64,000 nt of DNA. Origin: Zhongshania sp. GTDB taxonomy: Bacteria > Pseudomonadota > Gammaproteobacteria > Pseudomonadales > Spongiibacteraceae. Below the pieces are notes generated by a model. The model did not search any database. It was not told the DNA's origin and worked only from the letters and a program-made list of their open reading frames with translations. The stretch covers positions 27,262 to 91,261 of the forward strand of contig JAGPVP010000111.1 of the NCBI GenBank assembly GCA_018066965.1, read 5' to 3'. The position numbers were made by a program, and so were the translations under genes. Positions 9,679-18,141 of this stretch are shown here, piece by piece. Every line of letters starts with the position of its first letter. Within the stretch, counting starts at the first letter, position 1.

Positions 9679-11070
9679 CTAGCTTTGAATACCTAATTTA
9701 CGCATTTTCTCAATCAGCGTCGTTCTTCGCAGCCCCAAATGCAGGGCGGCTTTACTCACCACGCCGGCGTGTAAATTAAGGGCCTGCGCTATCCACTCAC
9801 GCTCTATGTCCTGCAAGTACTCCTTCATATCTACGCCTGTCGCTGGCAATACCGGCAATCCGGCAGTGGCTAAGGCTGGCGCCAGCGGGCCCTCTTGTTC
9901 AGCGACCTCTGGACGCCAGCCATCATCGCCGTAGCGATAGTTTTCAGGTAAATCAGCGAAGCCAAGCACGGTATCTGGGTACATAATCACTAGGCGCTCT
10001 AGCAAGTTTGCCAGCTCACGGATGTTGCCCGGCCAGCTATGCGCACACAAAGACCGCATAGCCGACTTGGCCAAACGCAACCGCCCCAAGCCCTCGGTCT
10101 CTAATTGCTTAGACAGCGAACGAATGAGATGGGGGATATCCTCAGGCCGCGCGGCAAGCGCCGGCACATTTAGTGGGAATACATTAATCCGATAGTAGAG
10201 GTCTTCACGAAATTGCCCCGCCTCAATCATCGCTTCTAAATTTCGGTGAGTCGCCGCGATAATTCTAACGTCAGCACTGCGGGTTTTATCAGACCCAACT
10301 CGCTCAAACGTGCGCTCTTGAATAACCCGCAGAATCTTAACCTGCATCTCTAACGGCATATCGCCAATTTCATCAAGAAACAGCGTTCCACCTTCTGCCA
10401 GCTCAAAGCGCCCCGCCCGACTCGATATCGCGCCGGTAAAGGCACCTCGCTCGTGCCCAAACAACTCACTTTCTAATAACTCTCGCGGAATCGCCCCGCA
10501 GTTAATCGGTACAAATGGCGCGTCACGGCGAGAAGATAAATCGTGTAAAGAACGGGCAACCACTTCCTTACCCGCACCTGATGGACCGGTAATTAACACC
10601 GTAACGGCTTTGTCTGCTACTTGCGCCGACAAGCGTCTAAGCTCTGCGACCGCCGCGCTAGCACCAACCAAGCGATCTCTATGAATAACCGCGCCCGCGT
10701 TGCTCTCTGCCCTTCCCAGCTGCAGACGATACAAGACCTCTAGTACATCTTGATAATAAAACGTAGTGCTGAGTACCAGCTCGCCGCCTTGTTTAGTGTC
10801 TAGCTTCTCTGGCAATAGCAAAGCCACAATAGGTAAGGGCTCGCTACCCACCCAACGTTTTTGCGCAGCGCTTAGCCCCGTTGTGAAAATGGCATCGAAA
10901 TCTTTGGCACTTAAATCAGTAGTGTCACTCACTATTTGATAATCACCCAGCGACCATAAAATGCTCTGCAATCGCAAGCGCATGTCATCTGGCGCAAAAA
11001 TAACAAATCGAGGATTTATATGATTAGTAGTCAAAGGGCACCCGCATTTATTATTACCACAGCCTGTCAT
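9679..11070 (-). CDS. FleQ-like sigma-54-dependent transcriptional activator
   Basis: 463 residues. A divergent N-terminal receiver-like domain (about 20-120) lacks a clear phospho-acceptor Asp and is preceded by an unusual Cys cluster (CGNNKCGC, residues 4-11). The AAA+ domain has Walker A GPSGAGKE (162-169), GAFTGA (209-214), the sigma-54 contact loop, and Walker B LFLDEIGD. The Fis-type helix-turn-helix ends RRTTLIEKMRKLGI, nearly the same as Pseudomonas FleQ. FleQ controls flagellar, exopolysaccharide and cellulose genes in response to c-di-GMP. The residues just before LVG (134-136) read HRDR rather than the LFRS I recall as a c-di-GMP contact in P. aeruginosa FleQ. No flagellar genes are in the window; a cellulose operon lies 20 kb away. 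Confidence 0.85.
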   Translation of the reverse strand: MTGCGNNKCGCPLTTNHINPRFVIFAPDDMRLRLQSILWSLGDYQIVSDTTDLSAKDFDAIFTTGLSAAQKRWVGSEPLPIVALLLPEKLDTKQGGELVLSTTFYYQDVLEVLYRLQLGRAESNAGAVIHRDRLVGASAAVAELRRLSAQVADKAVTVLITGPSGAGKEVVARSLHDLSSRRDAPFVPINCGAIPRELLESELFGHERGAFTGAISSRAGRFELAEGGTLFLDEIGDMPLEMQVKILRVIQERTFERVGSDKTRSADVRIIAATHRNLEAMIEAGQFREDLYYRINVFPLNVPALAARPEDIPHLIRSLSKQLETEGLGRLRLAKSAMRSLCAHSWPGNIRELANLLERLVIMYPDTVLGFADLPENYRYGDDGWRPEVAEQEGPLAPALATAGLPVLPATGVDMKEYLQDIEREWIAQALNLHAGVVSKAALHLGLRRTTLIEKMRKLGIQS

Positions 11071-11256
11071 TTAATTGACTATACCAACAAAAAGGCAATT
11101 ATCCTTCGATAATGACGAAATAAGTCAATATATTGACAACATACTCCACCCACATCAGTATCATCCTAGACAAAGACACCGCCCTAAAACCTTGCGATCA
11201 CGGCATCCATACGGCACAATCTGCCACCTTTCACGCCAGCAGAAAGGGTACTCAGC

Positions 11257-11721
11257 ATGTCAGACGGCAACAGCCCCGTTTATTATTTATCTTGGGATGA
11301 ACTGCACCGTGACACCCGCGATTTAGCCCGCAAACTCACCAAGCAATCATGGAAAGGTATTATTAGCATCGCCCGCGGTGGTCTCGTGCCCGGCGCTATA
11401 CTGGCAAGGGAGTTAAATTTACGCGTTGTTGATACCCTGTGTATCGCCAGCTACGACCACGACCAACAGGGTAAAATTAATATCCTTAAAACCGTGGAAG
11501 GTGATGGCGACGGTTACCTACTTGTCGATGACCTGGTCGACACCGGCGGCACCGCCAGAATCGCCAAGGAATTACTCCCCAAAGCATGTTTTGTCACGAT
11601 CTACGCTAAGCCTCAAGCGATGGACCTTGCCGAGCACTTTGTACGAGAATTCAGCCAAGATACGTGGATACATTTCCCTTGGGATATCGAACCCACGTAC
11701 AGCCAACCTTTGGTGCAATAA
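11257..11721 (+). CDS. gpt: Xanthine phosphoribosyltransferase
   Basis: 154 residues. The enzyme salvages xanthine and guanine to XMP and GMP with PRPP. The PRPP-binding motif LLVDDLVDTGGTA is intact, as is the early SIARGGLVPGAILAREL loop. The C-terminal FPWDIEP matches Gpt rather than hypoxanthine-specific Hpt. The start at 11257 gives the family-like N-terminus SDGNSPVYYLSWDELHRD, with AGAAAGG a few bases upstream. It is transcribed away from the FleQ-like gene. Confidence 0.93.
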   Translation: MSDGNSPVYYLSWDELHRDTRDLARKLTKQSWKGIISIARGGLVPGAILARELNLRVVDTLCIASYDHDQQGKINILKTVEGDGDGYLLVDDLVDTGGTARIAKELLPKACFVTIYAKPQAMDLAEHFVREFSQDTWIHFPWDIEPTYSQPLVQ

Positions 11722-11805
11722 AATGCGTGGTAAGCCTTTTTGATTCACAGCGGCATTCACTATAGAATCCGTCTCGCTTTACGCAGCCCGTTCTGCAATT
11801 ATTAT

Positions 11806-11882
11806 GTCCCCGTGGCACAGCTGGATAGCGCGGCCCCCTCCTAAGGGGCAGGTCACAGGTTCGAATCCTGTCGGGGACACCA
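11806..11882 (+). tRNA. tRNA-Arg (anticodon CCT)
   Basis: A 77-nt cloverleaf folds completely by eye. The acceptor stem GTCCCCG pairs with CGGGGAC. The D-arm is GCAC/GCGC. The anticodon stem GCCCC/GGGGC encloses the loop CTCCTAA (anticodon CCT at 11840-11842, reading AGG). The T-arm is ACAGG/CCTGT with loop TTCGAAT. The CCA end is encoded. A typical spurious antisense frame over this gene (11651-11905) should be ignored. Confidence 0.97.
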
Positions 11883-11961
11883 CTTTCAAATACAAATGTG
11901 CACATTAATCGGCTTAGACCTGCTTATAACTCCAAATACAGCACATTAGAGGCTCCGCAGC

Positions 11962-12981
11962 ATGAGCAGCATTTCATCGATGCGCAACATATCGGTTGGT
12001 AACTATTTTATCCACGCGGTGCTGCGCAATGCAGAAGCACACGGGCTGGATTCTAATCAGTTACTAAACGCAGCGGGAATCTCACCAGAGCTCTTAAACC
12101 AAAATAACGCACGGGTATCCGCGGTTAATTTCGGCCGCTTGCAGACTATTGTTATGCGGGAAATGAAAGATGAATTTTTAGGCTATGGCCCGTCTCGCTA
12201 CGTGATCGGCACATGGACAAATATGTGCTACTCCGTCATTCATTGCGCCACGCTGGGTCACGTCATGGCGCGATATTGCCGTTTTTACCAGATGTTCGAG
12301 TGGGGCTTGCAACCGCGATTCGAGATCAACGGCGATGAAGCAAAGTTTGTGATTGAACACGGCAATACCGAACACCGTATTGGGGAGTACGGTTTTGAAT
12401 TGATCATGTTTAATCTGCATCGCTTTTGCAGCTGGATGGTAAGACAACACCTGCCCCTCATTGCGGTTAATTTAGAGTATCCCGCGCCAGCCCATGCTCA
12501 GGAGTATCGCCACCTGTTTCTAGGCCAAGCCGTATATTTTAATAAACCCCGCACCGAAATTGTCTTTCATCGCAGTCTAACCGAGTTGCCGGTTGAGCAA
12601 ACCGAGCAATCACTGCAGCGCTTTTTACAGCACCCCAGCCTCGTTATGCTGATTCAACAATACAGTGAAAAAAGCTGGACCGCACAGGTAAGGATGATCG
12701 TTAACAAGCGCTTGATAGATACACCGGGAATAGACGAAATAGCGGAGCAATTGCATTTGCACCCACAAACACTGCGACGACGATTGGCCCAGGAAGGCAC
12801 CACCTTCAATGAAGTAAAAACCCAGTGTCGGCACGACACCGCGCTATACCACCTTGGAAGATCAAATTTGTCGATAGAAAGTATCGCGCAACGCACCGGA
12901 TTTTCAGAATCCAGCGCGTTTACCCGCGCGTTTAAAACGTGGACGGGAATGACCCCACAGCATTACCGCCGCCGCATGTAA
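11962..12981 (+). CDS. AraC-family transcriptional regulator (arabinose-binding-like N-domain)
   Basis: 339 residues. The N-terminal ~200 residues are of the Arabinose_bd/OruR type (YFIHAVLRNAEAHGLDSNQLLNAAGIS, then a conserved beta-rich core). The C-terminal ~100 residues hold two helix-turn-helix motifs (IDEIAEQLHLHPQTLRRRLAQEGTTF and IESIAQRTGFSESSAFTRAFK, ending MTPQHYRRR). Such regulators often control acyl-CoA or aromatic catabolism. It converges on the thiolase-like gene, 22 nt from its stop, so that gene is a candidate target only by proximity. Confidence 0.9.
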   Translation: MSSISSMRNISVGNYFIHAVLRNAEAHGLDSNQLLNAAGISPELLNQNNARVSAVNFGRLQTIVMREMKDEFLGYGPSRYVIGTWTNMCYSVIHCATLGHVMARYCRFYQMFEWGLQPRFEINGDEAKFVIEHGNTEHRIGEYGFELIMFNLHRFCSWMVRQHLPLIAVNLEYPAPAHAQEYRHLFLGQAVYFNKPRTEIVFHRSLTELPVEQTEQSLQRFLQHPSLVMLIQQYSEKSWTAQVRMIVNKRLIDTPGIDEIAEQLHLHPQTLRRRLAQEGTTFNEVKTQCRHDTALYHLGRSNLSIESIAQRTGFSESSAFTRAFKTWTGMTPQHYRRRM

Positions 12982-13003
12982 GTCAAAGCCGCGGCTTATT
13001 GTC

Positions 13004-14533
13004 TTAAATAAACCGCACAATATTCTGCGGAGCAATATGACTAACTTCTATCTGCCGGCCAATCACTTCTGCATCACCACCTAGTATTGCAAAAGCAGCC
13101 TCATCGTCCGCTGCGGTATTAGCAAGAAAGCGCCGGCCATCCGCCAAGCGCCCCACAACAATACCCAAGTTAGGTTTGCCACGCTTATAGACAAGGGTGT
13201 AAGTCTCAACAGTACCGACACCGTCAGCTTGCTCTGCCAGCGTCGCCGTTGGCAGTTGATCAAATTGTGCCTGCAAGGTCGAATCGGCATTTTTGCACGG
13301 CGTTTGTGGTGCCTGCGCCGAATATAAGCCCACCGATTGCTTAGACAAAAAGCCGCCATTTGCCGTAAGCAAACCAAACTCAGAACGCGACTGCCGTAGG
13401 TTATCAGTCAAGCTGGCAATAGCATGGGTACTGTAGTTATTACCTGCGCCGCCGAAAAAGGGTAAACCACCGGTGACAGTCAGGGCCTTATCCGTATTCC
13501 AATCCAGCCCCATAGACTCACATGCAGCCAATACCGCAATGGGGAAGCAACTATAAATATCCATAATACTAATATCAGAAACAGATTTACCCGCCGCTGC
13601 GAGCACGCTGTTCAGTGTTAACTTCATCGATTCAGACACGGCCAAGTCTGGACGCGCAGAAACAAAGTGGTCGTCAACATCGGCATAGCTATGCAAGTAG
13701 ATCCACTGTGACTCAGGAATACCCAGTTCTTGCGCCTTGTCGACGGAGCACATCAACAACGCCGCCCCTTGATTGACCGCATCCTGTGCCACCATCCACT
13801 TGGTATGGGGATGCGCTACCAAATAATTTTCGTCGGATATCGTGTTTAAAAATTCGGCACTGCGCGCCACCGGAAATTGTGAATAAGGGTTTCTTGCAGC
13901 CACGTCAGAAAACTTGGCGAACAGTTTAGAGGCTAGCTCCCGGTGCTCAACAACGCTTAACTTCTGGCGAGCCCGCCAAGCATGCTCGAACAAGGGATAC
14001 ACTTGGGTCGGAAAGGTAATGCCGTGGGCAACTTCGTGCTCAGAAAACAACCAGTGGCAGCCGCGATCATCAAGCTCACCGTCAACAGTTTCACTCCAGT
14101 CTAAAGCCAATCCTGAACGCAATGCTTGCTTCATAATACCGGTAGCTTCGGCACCGGCGATTAAGCCCAATGACATTTCGCCGGCCGCTATTTTTTCAGC
14201 AAATTCATTTACAAAGCGCTGCGGCGAATGGCCACCCTCCCGCCCATAAATTGTGTGCTGGGGATCCGCGCCTATGCGCTTGGCTAAAGAGCGCGGTATA
14301 TTGTTGCTTGCGCCAAACGGTCCGGCACCACCGGGCACCGAATCAATAAAGCCGCGAACAAAGGCAATAGTGTCTATTTGCGATGCGACATCACTCTGCG
14401 CATTCGCCGCAGCCATAGCGACTTTAGCGGCCTTGGCGGCGATATCAATCGGTGACATGGCGGTTGCCGCAGTCACCTCATCTCGGTAAACATATTGTCC
14501 AGATGCCACTAGGATCGGAGTTGTATTCGCCAC
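13004..14533 (-). CDS. Thiolase-like (acetyl-CoA acetyltransferase family) protein
   Basis: 509 residues of the thiolase superfamily, in a subfamily annotated as acetyl-CoA acetyltransferase in actinobacteria. The N-terminal half carries YGREGGHSPQ at about 96-105, where degradative thiolases have a CxS nucleophile motif; no Cys is present there. TVTGGLPFFGGAGNNYSTHAIA and LLTANGGFLSKQSVGLYS are conserved in this subfamily. A C-terminal extension (from about 425, ETYTLVYKRGKPNLGIVVGRLADGRRFLANT) resembles an OB/DUF35-like module. It may act on unusual acyl-CoAs or be non-catalytic; this is inference. It is a single gene. Confidence 0.8.
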   Translation of the reverse strand: MANTTPILVASGQYVYRDEVTAATAMSPIDIAAKAAKVAMAAANAQSDVASQIDTIAFVRGFIDSVPGGAGPFGASNNIPRSLAKRIGADPQHTIYGREGGHSPQRFVNEFAEKIAAGEMSLGLIAGAEATGIMKQALRSGLALDWSETVDGELDDRGCHWLFSEHEVAHGITFPTQVYPLFEHAWRARQKLSVVEHRELASKLFAKFSDVAARNPYSQFPVARSAEFLNTISDENYLVAHPHTKWMVAQDAVNQGAALLMCSVDKAQELGIPESQWIYLHSYADVDDHFVSARPDLAVSESMKLTLNSVLAAAGKSVSDISIMDIYSCFPIAVLAACESMGLDWNTDKALTVTGGLPFFGGAGNNYSTHAIASLTDNLRQSRSEFGLLTANGGFLSKQSVGLYSAQAPQTPCKNADSTLQAQFDQLPTATLAEQADGVGTVETYTLVYKRGKPNLGIVVGRLADGRRFLANTAADDEAAFAILGGDAEVIGRQIEVSHIAPQNIVRFI

Positions 14534-14826
14534 AAAGCTTCCTCATTCATCATTATTTATAGGCAGTGTAATGTCATAGCTACGGAATTGAATTGACAGT
14601 ATGCACATTGTATCTGGGTATATCAGCCAAGCCCCTTTAGGCAGGACTATTTCAAATACCCACTCAGCTCGCACATCACAGATAAAACCGCATCACTATT
14701 TACCATAAACGAGAAAAGCAGACTTCACATCAAACCCGAGCCCCGCTCAAGTTCAATGCTAAGCCTGCCAATCTAGCGCTACTTCCTACGTCGATTATGA
14801 GTTACCGCTAGGTCATTTTCAAAATG

Positions 14827-15183
14827 CTAGGGCGCCACATTATTGTTGCGGGCGCCAACAAGTTGAAGATCATCAAGTCTATCTTTGCGCTCCACCGAGA
14901 CCACCTGCCACGCCCTACCATCAACGTCACAAACGACTTTAAACGAATCGGCATTGCGCGGTAAAACCTGTAACAATACTCGCGGACTAACCTGATTGCC
15001 CATGGCAGCTTTAAATTTGAGGCGCACCGGCTCGCTTTCACTCCCATACTTTGCGCTCGCCTCAGCCTTACACAAATTAGATGCCTGATTAATGTAAGAC
15101 TCGGCATACACTTGCTGCCCCAAACCCAGCGACAAGACCAAAAACAACACTGCTGAGATTACTGTCATTTGACGATTTTTCAT
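14827..15183 (-). CDS. Small exported protein of unknown function
   Basis: 118 residues from the ATG at 15183, chosen because GGAGAAAAAT lies directly upstream; a longer frame starts at 15237. An N-terminal signal peptide (MKNRQMTVISAVLFLVLSLG..., cleavage near VYA-ES, about residue 28) predicts periplasmic or outer-membrane location. The mature part has two Cys residues (SNLCKAEA and FKVVCDVDG) that could form a disulphide. I do not recognise the family. It is divergent from the LysR gene at 15337, so it may be a regulatory target. Confidence 0.7.
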   Translation of the reverse strand: MKNRQMTVISAVLFLVLSLGLGQQVYAESYINQASNLCKAEASAKYGSESEPVRLKFKAAMGNQVSPRVLLQVLPRNADSFKVVCDVDGRAWQVVSVERKDRLDDLQLVGARNNNVAP

Positions 15184-15336
15184 ATTTTTCTCCTTAGCCT
15201 GAATTTCAATCACTGTATTAATTGATGAGTTGCTCATTCACGGGACTCAGTCTAAGATCTACATTAACGCACAGGAATACCGAAAATATCACATTGATTG
15301 TGCAAAATTAGTTATCTTGAGAAAGGTGCGGCTGAG

Positions 15337-16263
15337 ATGGAAAACATCAACTGGGACGACATCCGCTACTGCCTAGCGGTTATCACCGAGGGTTCGGTGA
15401 CTGCGGCAGCAAAGAAGCTGGAGGTGAATCATGCCACGGTCTCTCGTCGCATTAGCGGCTTAGAAGCGGTATTGGGTGCCCCACTATTCGACCGCTCAAC
15501 CAGTGGCTGGTTAATTACACCCGTGGGTGAAGCCGTTATTAACTCAGCTGAACAAATAAATGAGCACGTACTCGGCATTCAACGCACGGTACAGGTAGAC
15601 CGACAGGAACTGAGTGGCAAGCTTAGAGTAACGGCGTTGGATGTGTGTATCCAGCGGATATTAATGCCCGGTCTCAAGGCCTTTTCCGTGCGCTACCCAG
15701 ACATCAATATTGAACTAATCGCCTCAGAAAACACCTTTAATCTGGCCGGACACGAGGCCGATATTGCCTTCCGAACAACCAACGAACCGCCGCCAAATGT
15801 CCTCGGCACCAAAATAGCAAAATTTGCTTACGCCATTTACGGCAGCAAGGAGCTATACCAACGCTACTTACAAGGTGAGCAAGGTATAAGCGGAATCACA
15901 TGGATGGGCGATGGTCATACCGTACCACCATGGATGCAGAAAACATTCTCCGGCATGCAAGTGCGCTACCGGGTAAACTCGCTATCTATTGCCTATGACT
16001 TAGTCGCACAGGGATTTGGCTTTGCACTACTTCCCTGCGGTTTAGGCGATTCCGACCCGACGCTAAGGCGTATAGATAGCGACTATATTGAACCCGGCAT
16101 GGATTTTTGGCTGCTCTCCCATATCGACCTACGTACAACGGCAAGAATCCGCATATTTCGGGATTTTATGCTAGACGCGATCCAGCCGTATATACCACTT
16201 ATTGAGGGGAAAATGAGCAGCGAAGACGTGCTTATACTGCGTAAAAATCAAGGGTTAAACTAA
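15337..16263 (+). CDS. LysR-family transcriptional regulator
   Basis: 308 residues. The winged helix-turn-helix covers about 5-65 (SVTAAAKKLEVNHATVSRRISGLEAVLGAPLFDR). The substrate-binding domain follows from about 90 (LSGKLRVTALD, YPDINIELIASE, EADIAFRT). The ATG at 15337 is preceded by GAAAGGTG at good spacing and gives the usual short N-terminus; an upstream in-frame ATG at 15298 would add 13 residues. It is divergent from the small exported protein. Its ligand and targets are unknown; the downstream gene is on the other strand. Confidence 0.9.
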   Translation: MENINWDDIRYCLAVITEGSVTAAAKKLEVNHATVSRRISGLEAVLGAPLFDRSTSGWLITPVGEAVINSAEQINEHVLGIQRTVQVDRQELSGKLRVTALDVCIQRILMPGLKAFSVRYPDINIELIASENTFNLAGHEADIAFRTTNEPPPNVLGTKIAKFAYAIYGSKELYQRYLQGEQGISGITWMGDGHTVPPWMQKTFSGMQVRYRVNSLSIAYDLVAQGFGFALLPCGLGDSDPTLRRIDSDYIEPGMDFWLLSHIDLRTTARIRIFRDFMLDAIQPYIPLIEGKMSSEDVLILRKNQGLN

Positions 16264-16303
16264 GATCCACGACGGCGTGCATCGCAGATCTAAAGCAGTC
16301 GAA

Positions 16304-17083
16304 TTAAAGCGACTGCACTAGGTGACCACCATCCACTGGCAGGGCGATTCCAGTAACGAAGGAGCCTGCCGCACTAGCCAGCATCAGCAAGGGCATTGTT
16401 AACTCATTCATTTGCCCCAAGCGACGCGGCGGGATTTTATTGAGGTATTGAGCACCTTTTTCTGATTTAAAAAAGTCGGAATTTATCTCGGTTTCAAAAT
16501 ATCCCGGGCATATCGCGTTTACTCGAATATTATGCCGCCACAATTCCTGCGCGCTGTTTTTCGTCAATTGAATCACACCCGCCTTGGCCGTTGCGTACAA
16601 GGTGTTATTGGCACTTGGCTGCAAACCTAAAATAGACGAAATATTTATGATGCTGCCAGCAACATCCGCTTTAATCATTCGCGCTGAGGCTTCTCGAGAT
16701 ACTCGCCATACGGCTTTTAAATTAGTATCAACGGTGAAATCCCATTTCTCTTCGGTGCTATCTACAAAGCGGCCTGGATCAGCAACACCAGCGTTGTTGA
16801 CCAGAATCGAAACTGCACCGACACTGGTCTGTATCTGATCAAATGCCGCCACGACGGAGTCGTTATCGTTTACGTCCATTGCCACTGCAATCGCCGTCCC
16901 GCCCGCTGCAGTAATATCTGACACTAAACTTTTAAGTCGATCGATACGTCGTGCCGCCGCCACCACAGTCGCACCCGCCTGCGCCAATACCGTCGCAAAA
17001 TGCGCGCCCAAACCACTGGACGCACCAGTAACTAATGCGATCTGCCCCGACAAGTTGAGGCTCTTTAAAATTGCATCATTCAT
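16304..17083 (-). CDS. Short-chain dehydrogenase/reductase
   Basis: 259 residues, classical SDR. The nucleotide-binding TGASSGLG is at 19-26, NNAG at 97-99, the catalytic Ser in INISS near 149-150, and Y163/K167 in LYATAKAG. It likely oxidises a 3-hydroxyacyl-CoA or related alcohol. It is the last gene of a minus-strand cluster (phosphatase, acyl-CoA dehydrogenase, APH kinase, SDR) with gaps of 11-56 nt. In the levulinate (lva) pathway a comparable SDR acts after the kinase and dehydrogenase steps; that role is inferred here. Confidence 0.92.
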   Translation of the reverse strand: MNDAILKSLNLSGQIALVTGASSGLGAHFATVLAQAGATVVAAARRIDRLKSLVSDITAAGGTAIAVAMDVNDNDSVVAAFDQIQTSVGAVSILVNNAGVADPGRFVDSTEEKWDFTVDTNLKAVWRVSREASARMIKADVAGSIINISSILGLQPSANNTLYATAKAGVIQLTKNSAQELWRHNIRVNAICPGYFETEINSDFFKSEKGAQYLNKIPPRRLGQMNELTMPLLMLASAAGSFVTGIALPVDGGHLVQSL

Positions 17084-17101
17084 AAGTTGTAACCTTTTCC
17101 C

Positions 17102-18130
17102 TTATTCACCCTTCTCAATCAGCACTACGCCCAACGCCGCTAACGGTGCAGCCAAAGCGCCGTAGTCCATTGCCTTTTTACTGGAGGCATTGCCATCTAA
17201 AGCGCGCTTATACACACCCTGCAAAATGGCGCTGAGACGGAAGAATGAAAACGCTAAATAGAACACCCAATGATCAATACCAGGAATGCCACGGCGCTCA
17301 CAATATTGCTTTATATAGGCTTGCTCAGAGGGAATGCCCAATGCTTCACGATTGACATCACCCAAGCCCGGAATAGCTGCATCGCTGGGAATACGGAGCT
17401 GCATACACTGATACGCCAGATCCGCGTAGGGATGACCCAAGGTAGACAACTCCCAATCTAGCAACGCCAGAACGTCACTGCTGTCGTGAGCTAGCATCAT
17501 ATTATCGAGACGAAAATCACCGTGATTGATGCACACCAAACCATCATCAGGCGGCAAATTATCATTCAGCCATACTATTAATTTTTCCATGGCTGGCACC
17601 GTTTCAGTCTCGCTAGCACGGTATTGCTTAGTCCAGCGGCTTAACTGACGCTCAAAGTAATTACCCGGTTTGCCGTAATCACTCAATCCAGCCTTTTCCA
17701 CATCAACGCTGTGCAGATCAGCTAACACCTTGTTCATGGCGTCGTAAATTGCAGTGCGCTCAGCTGGAGTTTGTTCGGGCAAGGACGCATCCCAAAGAAT
17801 ACGGCCATCGAGAAAATCCATTACATAAAACATGGAACCGATAATGCTATCGTCATCGCATAGCACGCGCATTCTCGGCACAGGCACAGCAGTAGGCGCC
17901 AGAGCCTGCATCACCCTAAACTCGCGATCTACCGCATGGGCAGATTTAAGTAATTCACCCGGCGGCTTACGTCGCAGCACATATTTGCCGCTTGCAGCGT
18001 CAATCAGATAGGTTGGATTTGACTGCCCGCCCGCAAATTTTTCTGCGGTGAGCGGCCCCTTAAATCCATCAATATGTTGCTCGAGATATGCCGTTAATGT
18101 GGCAATATCCAATTCAAATGCATCTGCCAT
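17102..18130 (-). CDS. APH/ACAD10-11-type phosphotransferase (putative hydroxyacyl-CoA kinase)
   Basis: 342 residues, aminoglycoside-phosphotransferase fold. The N-lobe has YVLRRKPPG (ATP-binding Lys, about 49-57). The catalytic loop is HGDFRLDN (203-210) and the metal-binding D225 lies in LLDWELS. Members fused to or encoded with acyl-CoA dehydrogenases (human ACAD10/11, Pseudomonas LvaA) phosphorylate 4-hydroxyacyl-CoAs so that they can be converted to 3-hydroxyacyl-CoAs. It sits 11 nt downstream of an acyl-CoA dehydrogenase, which fits that role. Antibiotic resistance is unlikely given this context. Confidence 0.88.
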   Translation of the reverse strand: MADAFELDIATLTAYLEQHIDGFKGPLTAEKFAGGQSNPTYLIDAASGKYVLRRKPPGELLKSAHAVDREFRVMQALAPTAVPVPRMRVLCDDDSIIGSMFYVMDFLDGRILWDASLPEQTPAERTAIYDAMNKVLADLHSVDVEKAGLSDYGKPGNYFERQLSRWTKQYRASETETVPAMEKLIVWLNDNLPPDDGLVCINHGDFRLDNMMLAHDSSDVLALLDWELSTLGHPYADLAYQCMQLRIPSDAAIPGLGDVNREALGIPSEQAYIKQYCERRGIPGIDHWVFYLAFSFFRLSAILQGVYKRALDGNASSKKAMDYGALAAPLAALGVVLIEKGE

Positions 18131-18141
18131 AAAACCTCCCT

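Noticed and set aside
11651..11905. Minus-strand open frame across the tRNA-Arg gene (contains PDRIRTCDLPLRRG)
   Set aside because: It is the well-known spurious antisense translation of a tRNA gene; the tRNA folds perfectly.
16295..16316. GCAGTCG/CGACTGC hairpin after the LysR gene as a terminator
   Set aside because: One arm lies inside the 3' coding end of the convergent SDR gene and the stem is short.
17102..18130. Aminoglycoside resistance gene
   Set aside because: The APH fold is shared, but the acyl-CoA dehydrogenase neighbours and similarity to ACAD10/11-type kinases point to lipid catabolism.
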